Made by a program: the position numbers and the translations under genes | Notes under the pieces: model-generated | Seen by the model: only the letters and a program-made list of their open reading frames with translations | Told to the model about the DNA's origin: nothing | The model's database searches: none | From: Erinaceus europaeus | Lineage: Eukaryota; Chordata; Mammalia; Eulipotyphla; Erinaceidae | DNA length: 64,000 nucleotides | Direction of reading: 5' to 3' | Assembly: GCF_950295315.1 (NCBI RefSeq) | Contig: NC_080185.1 | Location: 41,814,602 to 41,878,601 of the forward strand | Part shown: piece after piece, positions 19,974 through 29,484 of the stretch | How the letters are laid out: each line of letters opens with the position of its first letter | Numbering within the stretch: position 1 is the first letter of the stretch

Positions 19974-20150
19974 TTTTTTATTTGACAGGACAGAGAGAAA
20001 TTCAGAGGGGAAAAGGAGAGAGACAGACACCTGCAGCCCTGCTTCACTGCTCCTGAAGCTACCCCCTTGCAGGTGGGGACTGGGGACTTGAACCCAGATC
20101 CTCATGCATAGTGACATGTGCACTCAACTGGGTGCACCACCACCTGGCCC
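19974..20150 (-). mobile_element. SINE family B, reverse
   Basis: First of a B pair; together they are bracketed by GGCTTACTCTTCC and AGGCATACTCTTCC. Confidence 0.88.
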
Positions 20151-20155
20151 CTCCT

Positions 20156-20325
20156 TCTCTTTTCTGATAGAGGTAGAAATAAAGAGGGCGAGAGAGGCAG
20201 AGACACCTGCAGCCCTGCTCCACCGCTTGTCAAGTTTCCTTCCCTACAGGTGGGAAACAGGGTCTTTAACCTGGGTCCTTGCACACGGTACAATGTGCAC
20301 TCAACCGGGTATGCCACTGCTGGCC
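20156..20325 (-). mobile_element. SINE family B, reverse
   Basis: Second of the pair, more diverged at the head (GCCACTGCTGGCCC). Confidence 0.82.
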
Positions 20326-21160
20326 CTAGGCATACTCTTCCTCCCCCAGAGTCTTCCTCACACCTTCCCTACCCTCTGTGCAGACCCCTGACCCCAGCCC
20401 CAATGCCACCCGCTATATACAGTCTGGCTTGCAGCCCCTTATCGTGTCCCCTGCACATGCTTGCTGATGCATAGCCCAGCCTCGGGGATTGCACTCTCTG
20501 CAGTGAGCACACCAGGCTCACCCTGACAGGCATACCAGGAATGCCAATGGCTTTGATGTTAGGCTCAGGGAGGCTGTGCCCGCCAGCCAAACCCCAGCCT
20601 GGTGTGGAGGGTGGTGGCTGGGCAGAATCACATGAGGGGGACCAATTTGGAAAATTCAGGGAGTGGGGGGAGCTAAAACAGCTGAGTCCAGGGAAACCAC
20701 AGCCAGCCCTGTCCAAAGCTCCCAGCTGACTTGCTTTTCACGGCTGGACGCTCAATTACCGAGGTTCCTGCTTTTTCTACGAGGGCTTGGGGGGATGGGG
20801 GGGGCACTGTTGTGAGAAGTGCCCTCTGCACGCTGGGAAAAGCCACACATCCTCCACACCAGCACTTTGCACACCCAGCCACATGGCAGGAAGGCCCGCC
20901 CTGCAAGCCTTGCCCAAGCCCAGCCCTCCCTGGCAGCTGGCACTCGGGAGGGGGAGAGGCTGGAGAACAGAAACCACATTTCCTGGCAGTTAGGTACCGA
21001 GCTGCCATAAGATGGGCATAGGGGTGAGCCCCAGCCCAGTGCCAAGGGCTGCGTCCAGGCAGGGTGAGGTCTTTTGGCCTTGGGCCTCCTAGCAAAGGCT
21101 CACGCAGGAGCAGAAAAGAAGCCACTCCAGTGTGGGGTGCAAAGGTGTGTGAGGAGCCAG
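20326..21160. other. Unique GC-rich non-coding island, about 835 bp
   Basis: The second-longest repeat-free stretch, 4.2 kb beyond the SOWAHD stop codon on its downstream side. GC-rich with few CpGs. Several overlapping open frames exist in different frames, as expected of GC-rich DNA, and none resembles a known protein. Possible regulatory DNA. Confidence 0.45.
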
Positions 21161-21162
21161 AA

Positions 21163-21304
21163 AAGCAGCTAGCTCACTAGGATAGTGCGCTGCTCTGCTG
21201 TGTATGTGATCCAGGCTTGAGCCCGGCCCCTACAACTGTGAAAGAAGCTTCAGTGCTGCAGTTCTCTTTCTCACTCATATTAATAAAGAAATCTTTTTAA
21301 AAAA
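21163..21304 (+). mobile_element. SINE family E
   Basis: GCGCTGCTCTGCTGTGTATG and GAAAGAAGCTTCAGTGCTGC. Confidence 0.85.
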
Positions 21305-21307
21305 ATA

Positions 21308-21482
21308 TTCTGTTTTTATTTGAATGAAAGGAGAGAGGGAGGGGGAGAGAGGGAAAGAGAGAGAGAGGGAGAGAGACGCTCAGCTCTGGCTTATGGTGGT
21401 GTAGGGGATTGAACCCAGTAACCTCAGAGACTCAGGCATGAAAAACTTTCTGCAGAACCATTATGCTATCTTTACAGCCCTA
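21308..21482 (-). mobile_element. SINE family D, older reverse copy with purine tract
   Basis: GAGAGGGAGG tract precedes GCTCAGCTCTGGCTTATGGT. Confidence 0.75.
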
Positions 21483-21675
21483 TTATTATTATTAGTGGTA
21501 GTGATGGTAGTATTATTAGTATTATTTTAATTGCCACCAGGGTTATTGATGGAACTTGATGCCTGCATGACCAATCCACCTTTTGTGAAGCTTCCTGCCC
21601 TGCAGTTGGGGAGCAGGGGCTTGAACCCAGGTCCTTGGGCTTGAACCCAGGTCCTTGTGTATGGTAATGTGTGTG
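21483..21675 (-). mobile_element. SINE family B with F module, fragment, internal duplication
   Basis: F complement (CCACCAGGGTTATTGATGGA) then B body. The 20-bp unit GGGCTTGAACCCAGGTCCTT occurs twice head to tail (21618-21637, 21638-21657), duplicating the Pol III B-box region. Confidence 0.75.
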
Positions 21676-21786
21676 CAGAGCACTGCCCAGCTCTGGCTTA
21701 CAGTGGTGTGGGGGACTGAACCTGGGACTTTGCAGCCTCAAGTATGAGAGTCTCTTTGCATAACCATTATGCTAGCTCCCCAGCCC
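21676..21786 (-). mobile_element. SINE family D, reverse
   Basis: CAGAGCACTGCCCAGCTCTG to GCTAGCTCCCCAGCCC. Confidence 0.85.
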
Positions 21787-21811
21787 TATAAATAATTATT
21801 ATAAAACTTGA

Positions 21812-21950
21812 AGGTGTTGGGTCAGTAACTCACTTGAATTATCATGTGTGCTACCCAGGTTCAAGGCCAGTCCTCACTGCATTGACAGTCTGGTGCTGTG
21901 ATCTTTCCCCACCCCCTCTGTGTGTGTGTCTAGCTAAAAAATAAAAACAA
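21812..21950 (+). mobile_element. SINE family E, diverged
   Basis: GTCAGTAACTCACTTGAATT and ACAGTCTGGTGCTGTGATCT. Confidence 0.7.
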
Positions 21951-21952
21951 AG

Positions 21953-22236
21953 GGGGGCAGGCAGTAGTGTTGTGGGTTAAGCACACATGGCGCGAAGTGC
22001 AAGGACTGGTGCAAGGATCCCGGTTCGAGCCCCCTGCTCCCTACCTGCAGGGGGGTCGTTTCACAGGCAGTGAAGCAGGTCTGCAGGTGTCTATCTTTCT
22101 CTCCCCGTCTTCCCCTCCTCTCTCCATTTCTCTGTCCTATCCAGTAACAACACCAGCAATGGTAACAATAACAACAACAACTAGGGCAACAAAATGGGAA
22201 AAATAGCCAAAATAAATAAATAAATAAAATAAAAAC
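21953..22236 (+). mobile_element. SINE family A
   Basis: GGCAGTAGTGTTGTGGGTTA head; ends in a short remnant resembling the start of the F module. Confidence 0.9.
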
Positions 22237-22237
22237 A

Positions 22238-22430
22238 GGGGCCTAGTGGTGGCATACCTGGTTGAGTGCACATGTTACAGTGCACAAGGACCCGGGTTTA
22301 AGCCCCCAGTCCCCACCTGCAGGAAGAAAGCTTTGTGATCTCTTATCTCCCCACTCCTCTTAATATCTGGTTGTCTCTATAAATAAATAAAGAACATAAA
22401 CTTTTAAAAAATAAAATAAATTAAAATAAG
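22238..22430 (+). mobile_element. SINE family B, internally deleted
   Basis: Lost the GTGGTGAAGCAGGGCTGCAG segment; (AAAT)-rich tail. Confidence 0.85.
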
Positions 22431-22567
22431 AACAAACTTGTTTGCGGTGTAGTTGCAACAAGCATGGACTGAGTGATACTGGAAACCAAAAGAGGACAGG
22501 CCTGCAGCTTTTCACAGACACAGGGACCTGACGGGCTAGCAAGGGGAGGCGGAAGAACGAGAGCGGG

Positions 22568-22778
22568 CAAGGGGCCAGCAGATGGCTCACCAGGTAGAGT
22601 GCACATGTGAACGTGTACAAAGACCCGGGCCTGAGCCCGTCCACATGGGAACACCTGCAGAGGAGAATTGGAGAATTGGACAAGGCTGTGAGTGGTGCCG
22701 TGGGTCTCTCCTCTCTGCCTCTTACTCTCTCTAGCACCCTCTCCTCCTCTTCCACTTACCGTCTATTCAAAAAAAAAG
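22568..22778 (+). mobile_element. SINE family B, divergent
   Basis: CAGATGGCTCACCAGGTAGA head; a small AGAATTGG duplication lies mid-element. Confidence 0.65.
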
Positions 22779-22782
22779 TGGG

Positions 22783-23093
22783 GGGATGGTAGCCAGTGGT
22801 AGTACACATGCTACCATGCTCAAGGCAAGGCCACGACCCAGGTTCAAGACTCTGGTCCTCACCTACGGGGGGGGGGGGGGAGAAGCTTCACGAGTGGTGG
22901 AACAGTATTACAGGTACCTCTCTCTATCTCTCTCTCTTTCCCTCCCCACTCCCATATCCCAATCTCCCATTTCTGTCCTAGCAAAATCAAAGGGCCAAAA
23001 AAAAAAAAATAGCCACTAGGAGTGGTGGGTTCGTCATGCAGGCACCGAGCCTCAGCAATAACCCTGGTGACAATTTAGAGAAAAAAAAAAAAA
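22783..23093 (+). mobile_element. SINE family B with F module
   Basis: Contains a G14 run at about 22867-22880; F module GCCACTAGGAGTGGTGGGTT. Confidence 0.82.
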
Positions 23094-23560
23094 GAAGCAG
23101 TAAGATAAAATCCAATAAAAAAAATAAGAGTCTGCCAGAAATGGAGGAATCATGTGGGCATAGGGCCCTGGTGGAAACCCTAGTGGCAAAAAAACAAACA
23201 AACAACAACAACAAAAACTGCACAAAACAGGCTCTCCAGGCAGAGATGGAAACTCAGGTGACTGGTGTTGCTCGAGTTGTTGTATGTGACTCGGTTTCTC
23301 CCTGGTGTTCAAGGACAGAGAAAAGAGGGCTGGGGACATAGCAGTCCAGTGCAAGGGCTAGTGTCCATGCCTCCGGGGATACTGTGTTATTTCTAGAACA
23401 TACTATTCTCCAAGGCAGCAGGGCTTGGAGCTGTTACCTGCACTGGGATCCACCCAGCTTAAGCCCACCCGGTGTGTCCCCCACACTCCACCCCAAGTCT
23501 GGCCGGGAGCAGTTTCCCACACTACAACTCTGTATCGATTCAAAGGCATTAAAATGCAAT
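23094..23560. other. Mostly unique stretch with SINE remnants
   Basis: A weak F-like piece lies at 23130-23195 (GGGCCCTGGTGGAAACCCTA) and a D/G-like head at about 23328-23385. The rest is unassigned. Confidence 0.45.
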
Positions 23561-23757
23561 GCTGGAGGGCAGGTGCACTTGGTTGAGAACACACATTACC
23601 ATGTATAAGAACCCAGGTTCAAGCCCCTGGTCCCCACCTGCAGAGGGGGAGGCTTCATGAGTGGTGAAGCAGGGCTGTAGATGTCTTTGCCTCTCCCTTT
23701 GTATCTTCCCCTGCTTTCTCAATTTCTCTCTGTCCTATCAAGTAAAAGAAAGAATGA
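23561..23757 (+). mobile_element. SINE family B
   Basis: GGGCAGGTGCACTTGGTTGA head; subfamily whose tail reads CTGTCCTATCAAGTAAAAG. Confidence 0.85.
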
Positions 23758-24385
23758 CAATTTCACTCATAGACAGAGTTGAAAAAATACTACCATGACA
23801 ACAACCTGGCTTCCCTGGGCAGATGAACTCACCAATGTGTCCTGGAACCCCATTTCCCCAGAGCCCTACCCCACTAGGGATAGGTAGAGATGGGTATGGA
23901 TCAACCTGTCAATGCCCATGTCCGGCAGAGAAGCAATTATAGAAGCCAGACCTCCCACCTTCTACACCTCATAAAAATCTTTGGTCCATACTCCCAGAAG
24001 GCTAAAGAATGGGGAGGCTTCTAATGGAGGGGATGGATGGGATATGGAACTCTGGTGGTGGGAATTGTATGAATTGTACCCCTCTTATCCCACGATCTTG
24101 TCAGTCATTATTAAATCACTAGTAATAGTCATACAAAGAAGTTGAAAAATAAGAAAACACAAAGCAGAACTTGGACCAGGTTTGGTGTATTGCACCAAAG
24201 TAAAGAACTCTGGGGTGGTGGGGAGGGTTTAGGTCCTGGAACAGACCTGGCAGAGGAGGACCTAGAGGGGCTTGAATTGTTATGTAGAAAACAGATGTAC
24301 AAACTACTGTATTTTACTGTTCACAGTAAACCATTAATCCCCCCAATAATGAAAAATAAATAAAATGAAAGATTTCTAATAAATA
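23758..24385 (+). mobile_element. LINE-1 3' end, older copy with both 3' modules in series
   Basis: The module ending GTACCCCTCTTATCCCACGA is followed directly by the module with GCACCAAAGTAAAGAACTCT and ATTAATCCCCCCAATAATG. This shows that the two common 3'-end repeats of the window are neighbouring parts of one element. Confidence 0.65.
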
Positions 24386-24398
24386 AATAAATGCAATG

Positions 24399-24530
24399 CA
24401 GACTGGGGAGATAGCATAATGGTTCTGCAAAAAGATTTTCATACCTGAGGCACCAAAGTCCCTGGGTTCAATCCCCAGCACCACCATATGCCAGAGCTGA
24501 GCAGTGCGCTGGGGAAAGAAGCAACAACAA
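24399..24530 (+). mobile_element. SINE family D
   Basis: GACTGGGGAGATAGCATAAT head, complete, with (CAA)n tail. Confidence 0.9.
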
Positions 24531-24546
24531 CAACGAAAAGTAATGC

Positions 24547-24662
24547 TGTGTGGCCTGGGAGGCGGTGCAGTGAGTAAAGCACTGGCCTTTCAAGCATGAG
24601 GTCTCATGTTTGATCCCCAGCACTGCATGTGCTAGAGTTCTGCTCTGGTTCCCTGTACACTG
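24547..24662 (+). mobile_element. SINE family C, 3' truncated
   Basis: CCTGGGAGGCGGTGCAGTGA to GTTCTGCTCTGGTTCCCTGT; this is the last SINE before the SOWAHD gene. Confidence 0.85.
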
Positions 24663-24919
24663 GGAGATGCCATCTCCTCATGCCTATGTCCACTGGTGGA
24701 GGGAAGGGGAGAGCTGCAAGGAGGCCAGACCTAGATGCCACAGAGCCCGGGAAAGAGGGAAACCAGGTTACATTCCCTGGGGACCTTCAGTGCAGCCTGC
24801 CTGGGGTCACTAGCTGGCAGTGACTGTGTCCCTGCAGACTTAGAACCACCCCCTTGGTGGTTAATAGGGAAAAGCAACCCCCAAACAGACAGTGACTCAA
24901 AGGACAGTCTTGTTATGTG

Positions 24920-25361
24920 GAAGGAAAGCACAGTCCATTTTAATGTGCTAAAGAAGGCAACTGTGAGTCTTTGGGGGTAAATTCCGGAAATGCTTGGCTA
25001 TTGCTTGCAGCTGGGTACTTCCACTGGTGGTTTTCAATCTGAACCTATCCTTGCAAGCCAATGTCTCCCCAGCAACCCCAAGCACTGCAGGCAGCTCAGT
25101 CTCATCTTGGCTGCTTGTAGCTCCACGACTTGGCGCCACCAACATCTCAGACTTGTTCTTCAGCACTCAGGCGGTGCCCTGGTCCCCAGGACCCAGGGAG
25201 ATCTGTCAGGGAAGCGCAGACGATCCCCAACGTGCTGTGTGTGCTCCTTGTAGGGCCCCCTGAAACTAAGCCACAGCCAGAGCTGCGTCCCAGGCCCTCC
25301 TTGGCCTTGGAGGGGTGGCTGGGGGACCCAGGGCAATGCTGTCCCTCTGCACTGTCCCATC
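24920..25361 (-). other. SOWAHD: Probable SOWAHD 3' untranslated region
   Basis: Repeat-free sequence between the stop codon and the first ATTAAA on the minus strand. The exact cleavage point is not visible; about 420-440 bases of 3' UTR is inferred. Confidence 0.5.
24938..24943 (-). promoter_or_regulatory. SOWAHD: Candidate SOWAHD polyadenylation signal (ATTAAA)
   Basis: ATTAAA on the minus strand, with a GT-rich TGTCTGTTTGGGGGTTG stretch about 50 bases further downstream, as expected of a cleavage site. No AATAAA was seen closer to the gene. Confidence 0.45.
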
Positions 25362-26252
25362 TCACCGGTTCTGGAAGAAGGGGAACAGGTGGCGGAAAAG
25401 GCGCGCCACCCCGCTGCCTGTGGAGTGCCTGTTCTTGTTTGCTGTCGCTGCCGCCGCCCGAGGCGTCCTGTAGACCACCGCCCCGCTCGGGGTCCGTCGC
25501 AGCGCCCAGACGGCCCCCACGCTGCCGCTGCTGTTGTTGTTGGCGTTGCGGTGCGGGCCGCCGGCCTCCACCTCCCACTCCTCGGCCCCTGACAGCTCCC
25601 GCAGGCTCGAGGGCGCCCCAGGCGGCAGGTAGTGACAAGCTCGGTGGCCGCTGTGGTCACGGCGCGTGGGGTCGGCCCCCAGAGCGCCCACCAGCACCTT
25701 GACGGCCAGCTGGTGGCCCTGCATGGCGGCCAGGTGCAGGGCCGTGAGGCCGCCGCTGCCCGGGGCGCTGACGTCGAGGGGCAGCTCGTGGCGCCTGGCG
25801 AAGTCCTGCAGCAAGATGAGCTCCTCGTGGTGCCCGTGCTTGGCCAGCCAGTGCAGCAGCGTGTAGCCGGTGACCGGGTCGGCCCGCAGCGCCAGCCCGG
25901 GCTCGGCCGCCAGCAGCTCCTGCAGCGCCTCCCAGCGCCCCTCAGCGGCCGCCAGCATCCACGCGTGCTCCCGGGGCTCCAGGCATAGCCCCCCGCCGCC
26001 CGACCCCACCGGGCCCGGCTCCTCCGCTCGCCACCCCCTGGGGGCCGCAGCCCGCAGCCCCAGCAGCTCCCGCAGCGCCCCCCGCCGGCGCGCGGACCCC
26101 CCCGCAGAGGGCTGCAGCGTGCCATGCACGGAGGGCTCCTTGGAGGCGGCGGCGGCGGGGCCCCAGTACCTGCCGAGGCTGTAGGGGCGGGGCGGCAGGG
26201 CTCTTCGCAGGCTCGGCGCGGGCCTCCCCGCTTCCCTCGGGGGCTCGGCCAT
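25362..26252 (-). CDS. SOWAHD: SOWAHD, sosondowah ankyrin repeat protein D (296 aa, intronless)
   Basis: Single uninterrupted frame from an ATG in strong Kozak context (GAGCACCATGG) to TGA. Residues 1-90 are a low-complexity Arg/Pro/Gly/Ala leader, including RPYSLGRYWGP. Ankyrin repeats follow: about 94-118 (REHAWMLAAAEGRWEALQEL), about 118-150 (TGYTLLHWLAKHGHHEELI) and about 158-190 (GGLTALHLAAMQGHQLAVKV), with a partial fourth at HSGHRACHYL. The LRELSGAEEWE motif and the C-terminal end LFRHLFPFFQNR match what I recall of human SOWAHD, which is about 315 residues; this copy is slightly shorter. In human the gene is also a single exon, on Xq24. Ankyrin repeats bind protein partners, but the molecular role of SOWAHD is not established and none is claimed here. 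Codon use is strongly GC-ending, unlike the AT-rich surroundings. A paralogue (SOWAHA, B or C) is unlikely because those proteins are longer. No frameshift or stop is seen, so the gene appears intact. Confidence 0.93.
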   Translation of the reverse strand: MAEPPREAGRPAPSLRRALPPRPYSLGRYWGPAAAASKEPSVHGTLQPSAGGSARRRGALRELLGLRAAAPRGWRAEEPGPVGSGGGGLCLEPREHAWMLAAAEGRWEALQELLAAEPGLALRADPVTGYTLLHWLAKHGHHEELILLQDFARRHELPLDVSAPGSGGLTALHLAAMQGHQLAVKVLVGALGADPTRRDHSGHRACHYLPPGAPSSLRELSGAEEWEVEAGGPHRNANNNSSGSVGAVWALRRTPSGAVVYRTPRAAAATANKNRHSTGSGVARLFRHLFPFFQNR

Positions 26253-27090
26253 GGTGCTCGCTGCTCGTCGCCCTTCCCGGGTCCGGCAGGAGAGGAACTG
26301 GGGCTGGCGTCGGGGAAGGAAGCGGCTTGAGCAACTAGGCTGGGCGGGCGGGGAGTCGAAGGAGGGAATGAGCGAGGGCAGTGTGGGGAGGGCCCAGCCG
26401 CCAGCTCCCCCTGTGGCCCCGGGGTCCTTGCCGCCACCTCCGCGCCTCGCGATCTCGGGCAGCTCCGCCCCGAGTGGCCAGGTGAGAGGGGAGCCCCGCC
26501 TCCCGCCCGGAGCGAGCTCGGAGCGAGAACTTGGGTTGGGGTGAGGTGGGGGTTCCCAGCATCACAGCCTGGTCCTAGCTCGAGGGCGCCCCCTCCCTGG
26601 CGAGCCGGGCCGGGCAGGCCGCCAGCGCCTCCGGGAGCGCGGGCTTACAGCTCGGGGCGCGCTCCCCGCCCCTGTCTTGGCGCTTCCGTCTTATCGCCCC
26701 GGGAGGCTCCCTGCACTTTGTCCCCGAGTCGCCGTGGGCCGCGTCTAGCCTGCGCGCAGGTGGCCCGGCTGCCCGTGGCACTCAGCCTTCCCTGCCCCGC
26801 CCGCTGTGCGGCCTTGGCTCTCCCCGGGGTGCCCAGGGCCGCCCGGGACTCCAGCGGAAAGCTGGGTGCCCAAAGGTGCAGGTGGAAATCCTCCGGGAAC
26901 CCCTCTTCGCCGGGGCTCCCAACCCCGCTGTCGCCCCTCCTCCCTGGCGGGCACAGGTGAATGAATCCCGGTGAGTTGGGGAGCGGGAACGCCCCGCCCG
27001 GGTTATAGAGGCATCCCCAGGCTCCCCTGGCGACCTGCTGGTGTCTGAGAATCCTGAGCTTCTCAAAGTGGATCTCTGGCCTTTTCACTA
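25380..27090. promoter_or_regulatory. CpG island covering SOWAHD and its upstream flank
   Basis: CG dinucleotides are dense from about 25.38 kb to 27.05 kb and scarce elsewhere. Upstream of the ATG there are Sp1-type GC boxes: GGGCGGGCGGGG at about 26342, CCCCGCCCGC at about 26793 and GCCCCGCCCGGG at about 26991. No TATA box was seen, which fits a CpG-island promoter firing leftwards. The transcription start could not be fixed. Confidence 0.8.
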
Positions 27091-27094
27091 CCCC

Positions 27095-27270
27095 GCGCTG
27101 TTGAGCACACACACTACAGTGCTCAAGGACCCAGGTTCAAACCCCCGACTCCCCCCTAGTAGCCGCGAAGTTTTGCCAGCGGTGTAGTAGTCCTTCAGAT
27201 GTGTGTGTCTCTGTCTTTCCTTGCCTTCTCGATTTCTCTCTGTCTCTACCAGACAAACAATAAATACGCA
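27095..27270 (+). mobile_element. SINE family B, 5' truncated
   Basis: Starts inside the head at GTTGAGCACACACACTACAG; the first retroposon on the right side of the CpG island. Confidence 0.82.
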
Positions 27271-27628
27271 TTTCCCCTCGCTGACCTACTCCTTGTTCTC
27301 CTCTCTTTCCTAACCACTTCGATTCAGGGCAGGACAGAGCGTTCTTGCTTCCTGCCCCACCCTTTCTCCTAAGCATGTTAGAGAACAAGACAGCAACAGG
27401 GAGCTATAGCATGTTCTTGAGCCAGAGTGGCACGATCATGTCTAAGGGAATGTTTAAGGAGACAATGGAGGCAGAAAGCCTAGAGACTGTGTCAGCTGCC
27501 TAGACCAAAAGGGATGGGGTCTCAGCTTAACCCACCCCAATTCACTGGACCCAAGAGGGATGGAAGGAATCCTGGGCTCCCCCCTGCCCCCCCCCACTAG
27601 GCCCTCAAATGTTTGGGATTAGTGTCTC
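27271..27628. other. Unique non-coding stretch, about 360 bp
   Basis: No repeat family or coding signal recognised; contains a C-rich CCCCCCTGCCCCCCCCCAC patch near 27580. Confidence 0.5.
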
Positions 27629-27882
27629 TCTTTTTTTATTCCCTTTTGTTGCCCTTGTTTTTTTATTGTTGTAGTTATTATTGTTGTCATTGTTGTTGGA
27701 TAGGACAGAGAGAGGAGGGGAAGACAGAGGGGGAGAGAAAGATAGACACCTGCAGACCTGCTCCACCGCTTGTGAAGCGACTCCCCTGCAGGTGGGGAGC
27801 CGGGGGCTCGAACCTCGATCCTTACAAAGGTCCTTGCACTTTGCACCATTGCGCTTAACCCACTGCGCTACTGCCCGACACC
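27629..27882 (-). mobile_element. SINE family A, reverse
   Basis: Lacks the AAATGGA unit between the two GAGAGAG blocks; head complement CGCTACTGCCCGACACCC. Confidence 0.92.
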
Positions 27883-27935
27883 CAGGAATCAGTCTTAACT
27901 ATTGTGAGCTTCCTGACAATCTATCCAGATGCTGG

Positions 27936-28072
27936 CTTTTTTTTTTTTTTTTTTTTTTTACTAGAACATAGCTCAGCTCTGGTTAACGGCGGTGCAGGGG
28001 ATTGAACCTGGGACTTTGGAGCCTCAGGCATGAGAGTCTCTTTGAATAACCATTATGCTATATACCCTTGCC
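27936..28072 (-). mobile_element. SINE family D, reverse, long T-run
   Basis: A T24 run (27936-27959) suggests a fairly recent insertion; body AGCTCAGCTCTGGTTAACGG. Confidence 0.88.
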
Positions 28073-28075
28073 TTT

Positions 28076-28362
28076 TTTAAAAATAAATTAATTTTTAAAA
28101 AATATTTATTTATTTATTTTCCCTTTTGTTGCCCTTGTTGTTTAACATTGTTGTGGTTATTGATGTCGTTGTTGTTGGATAGGACAGAGAGAAATGGAGA
28201 GAGGAGGGGAAGACAGAGATGGGGAGAGAAAGACAGACACATGCAGACTGGTGAAGTGATGCCCCTACAGGTGGGGAGCCTGGCCCGAACCGGTATCCTT
28301 ACACCGGTCCTTGCGCTTTGCGCCACATGCGCTTAACCCGCTGGGCCACCACCGGACTCCCC
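28076..28362 (-). mobile_element. SINE family A, reverse
   Basis: Short internal deletion at ATGCAGACTGGTGAAGTGAT. Confidence 0.9.
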
Positions 28363-28410
28363 CTTTTTTTTTTAACACTTGCTTCATGTATGCCAGTGCT
28401 TTTGGCCCTT

Positions 28411-28428
28411 CCCCCCCCCCCCCCCCCC
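28411..28428. repeat. Poly-C run of 18
   Basis: C18 homopolymer; length is likely polymorphic and error-prone in assembly. Confidence 0.95.
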
Positions 28429-28429
28429 G

Positions 28430-28490
28430 TAATTCCTCAAGGTCACCCAGCAGGAAGTGAGCAGCTCTGTGTGACCAAGGCTTTTGTTCT
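28430..28490 (-). mobile_element. MIR fragment, reverse
   Basis: CTCAAGGTCACCCAGCAGGA matches the conserved MIR core (consensus AAGGTCACACAGCTAGTAAG) in reverse. Confidence 0.6.
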
Positions 28491-28779
28491 GGCACAGAGG
28501 GACAGTACCCTGGCCAAGCTTCCCTAACAGCAAATCACTTGGTCACTCAAGCCCAACGGGATGGGACACTGACTCACCCTGACCTCAGCATACCTTGACC
28601 ATGCCTTCCTCTCCTGAGTTAGTTCTCCCTTGACCTTCAAGGCTGGCCTTAGTGTCCACCTTCTCCAACCAGCTCCCTCAGATTACCCCAGCCCAGCGTG
28701 ATCTTTGGCCTTCCTCCAGCTCTCTGTCTTGCTCCTTTGGAGTCCACCCAAATTTATTCTATTTATTTCCTTTGTTTTG
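28491..28779. other. Unique non-coding stretch
   Basis: C-rich, with no family recognised; may hold further diverged MIR sequence. Confidence 0.4.
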
Positions 28780-28862
28780 TTTTTACCAGAGCATTGCTCA
28801 GCTCTGGCTTCTGCTGGTCATGGGGATTGAACCTGGAACCTTTGGTGCCTGAGGGATGAAAG
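28780..28862 (-). mobile_element. SINE family D, reverse, 5' truncated
   Basis: ACCAGAGCATTGCTCAGCTC to CTGAGGGATGAAAGTC, then a TTTC array. Confidence 0.8.
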
Positions 28863-28898
<36 letters not shown>

Positions 28899-28902
28899 TT
28901 TT
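28863..28902. repeat. (TTTC)n microsatellite
   Basis: About 9 TTTC units. Confidence 0.95.
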
Positions 28903-28980
28903 GCCACCAGGGTTATCTTTGGGGCTTAGTACCAACTCTATAAATCCCCCGCTGCCAGCAGCCACCCTCCCCCCTTTTTT
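28903..28980 (-). mobile_element. Isolated F module, reverse
   Basis: GCCACCAGGGTTATCTTTGG to the CAGCAGCCACC end, without an attached A or B body. Confidence 0.7.
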
Positions 28981-28984
28981 CTTT

Positions 28985-29005
28985 AAATCTTTTTTTTTTA
29001 AGATT

Positions 29006-29044
<39 letters not shown>

Positions 29045-29167
29045 TGAGAAAGATAGGAAGAGAGAAAGAACCAGACATCACTCTGGTACATGTGCTGCCA
29101 GGGCTTGAACTCAAGACCTCATGATTGAGAGTCCAATGCTTTATCCACTGTGCCACCTCCCGGACCA
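28985..29167 (-). mobile_element. SINE family C, reverse, with (TTTA)n
   Basis: About 10 TTTA units (29004-29044) precede TGAGAAAGATAGGAAGAGAG. Confidence 0.93.
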
Positions 29168-29199
29168 CCCTTTATATATTTTTTAAAAATATTTTTATT

Positions 29200-29484
29200 G
29201 GGAGTTGGGCGGTAGCGCAACGGGTTAAGCACAGGTGGCGCAAAGCGCAAGGACCGGTGTAAGGATCCCGGTTCGAGCCCCTGGCTCCCCACCTGCAGGG
29301 GAGTTGCTTCACAAATGGTGAAGCAGGCCTGTAGGTGTCTCTCTTTATCTTCCCCTCTCTGTCTTCCCCCCCTATCCAATTTCTCTCTGTCCTATCCAAC
29401 AATAGCAACATCAACATCAACAACAATAATAACTACAACAATAAAACAAGAGCAACAAAAGGGAATAAGTAAATAATTTTTAAA
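29200..29484 (+). mobile_element. SINE family A
   Basis: GTTGGGCGGTAGCGCAACGG head to AACAAAAGGGAATAAGTAAA; its tail meets the tail of the reverse A next to it. Confidence 0.95.

Noticed and set aside
20673..21125. 150-residue minus-strand open frame in the GC-rich island
   Set aside because: Overlapped by several equally long frames on both strands and lacking any recognisable domain.
1..24000. Exons of RPL39, UPF3B or SEPT6, expected neighbours of SOWAHD
   Set aside because: I looked for the short basic RPL39 frame and septin or UPF3 motifs and saw none; they probably lie outside the window.
25160..26437. 425-residue open frame overlapping SOWAHD in another frame on the same strand
   Set aside because: Pro/Arg/Ala-rich translation of a CpG island; the SOWAHD frame has clear ankyrin motifs, so this is a compositional shadow.
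26541..27112. Overlapping open frames of 139 and 155 residues on opposite strands upstream of SOWAHD
   Set aside because: Both are Pro/Arg/Gly-rich, lie in the CpG island and have no recognisable domain. Stop codons are rare in such GC-rich DNA.
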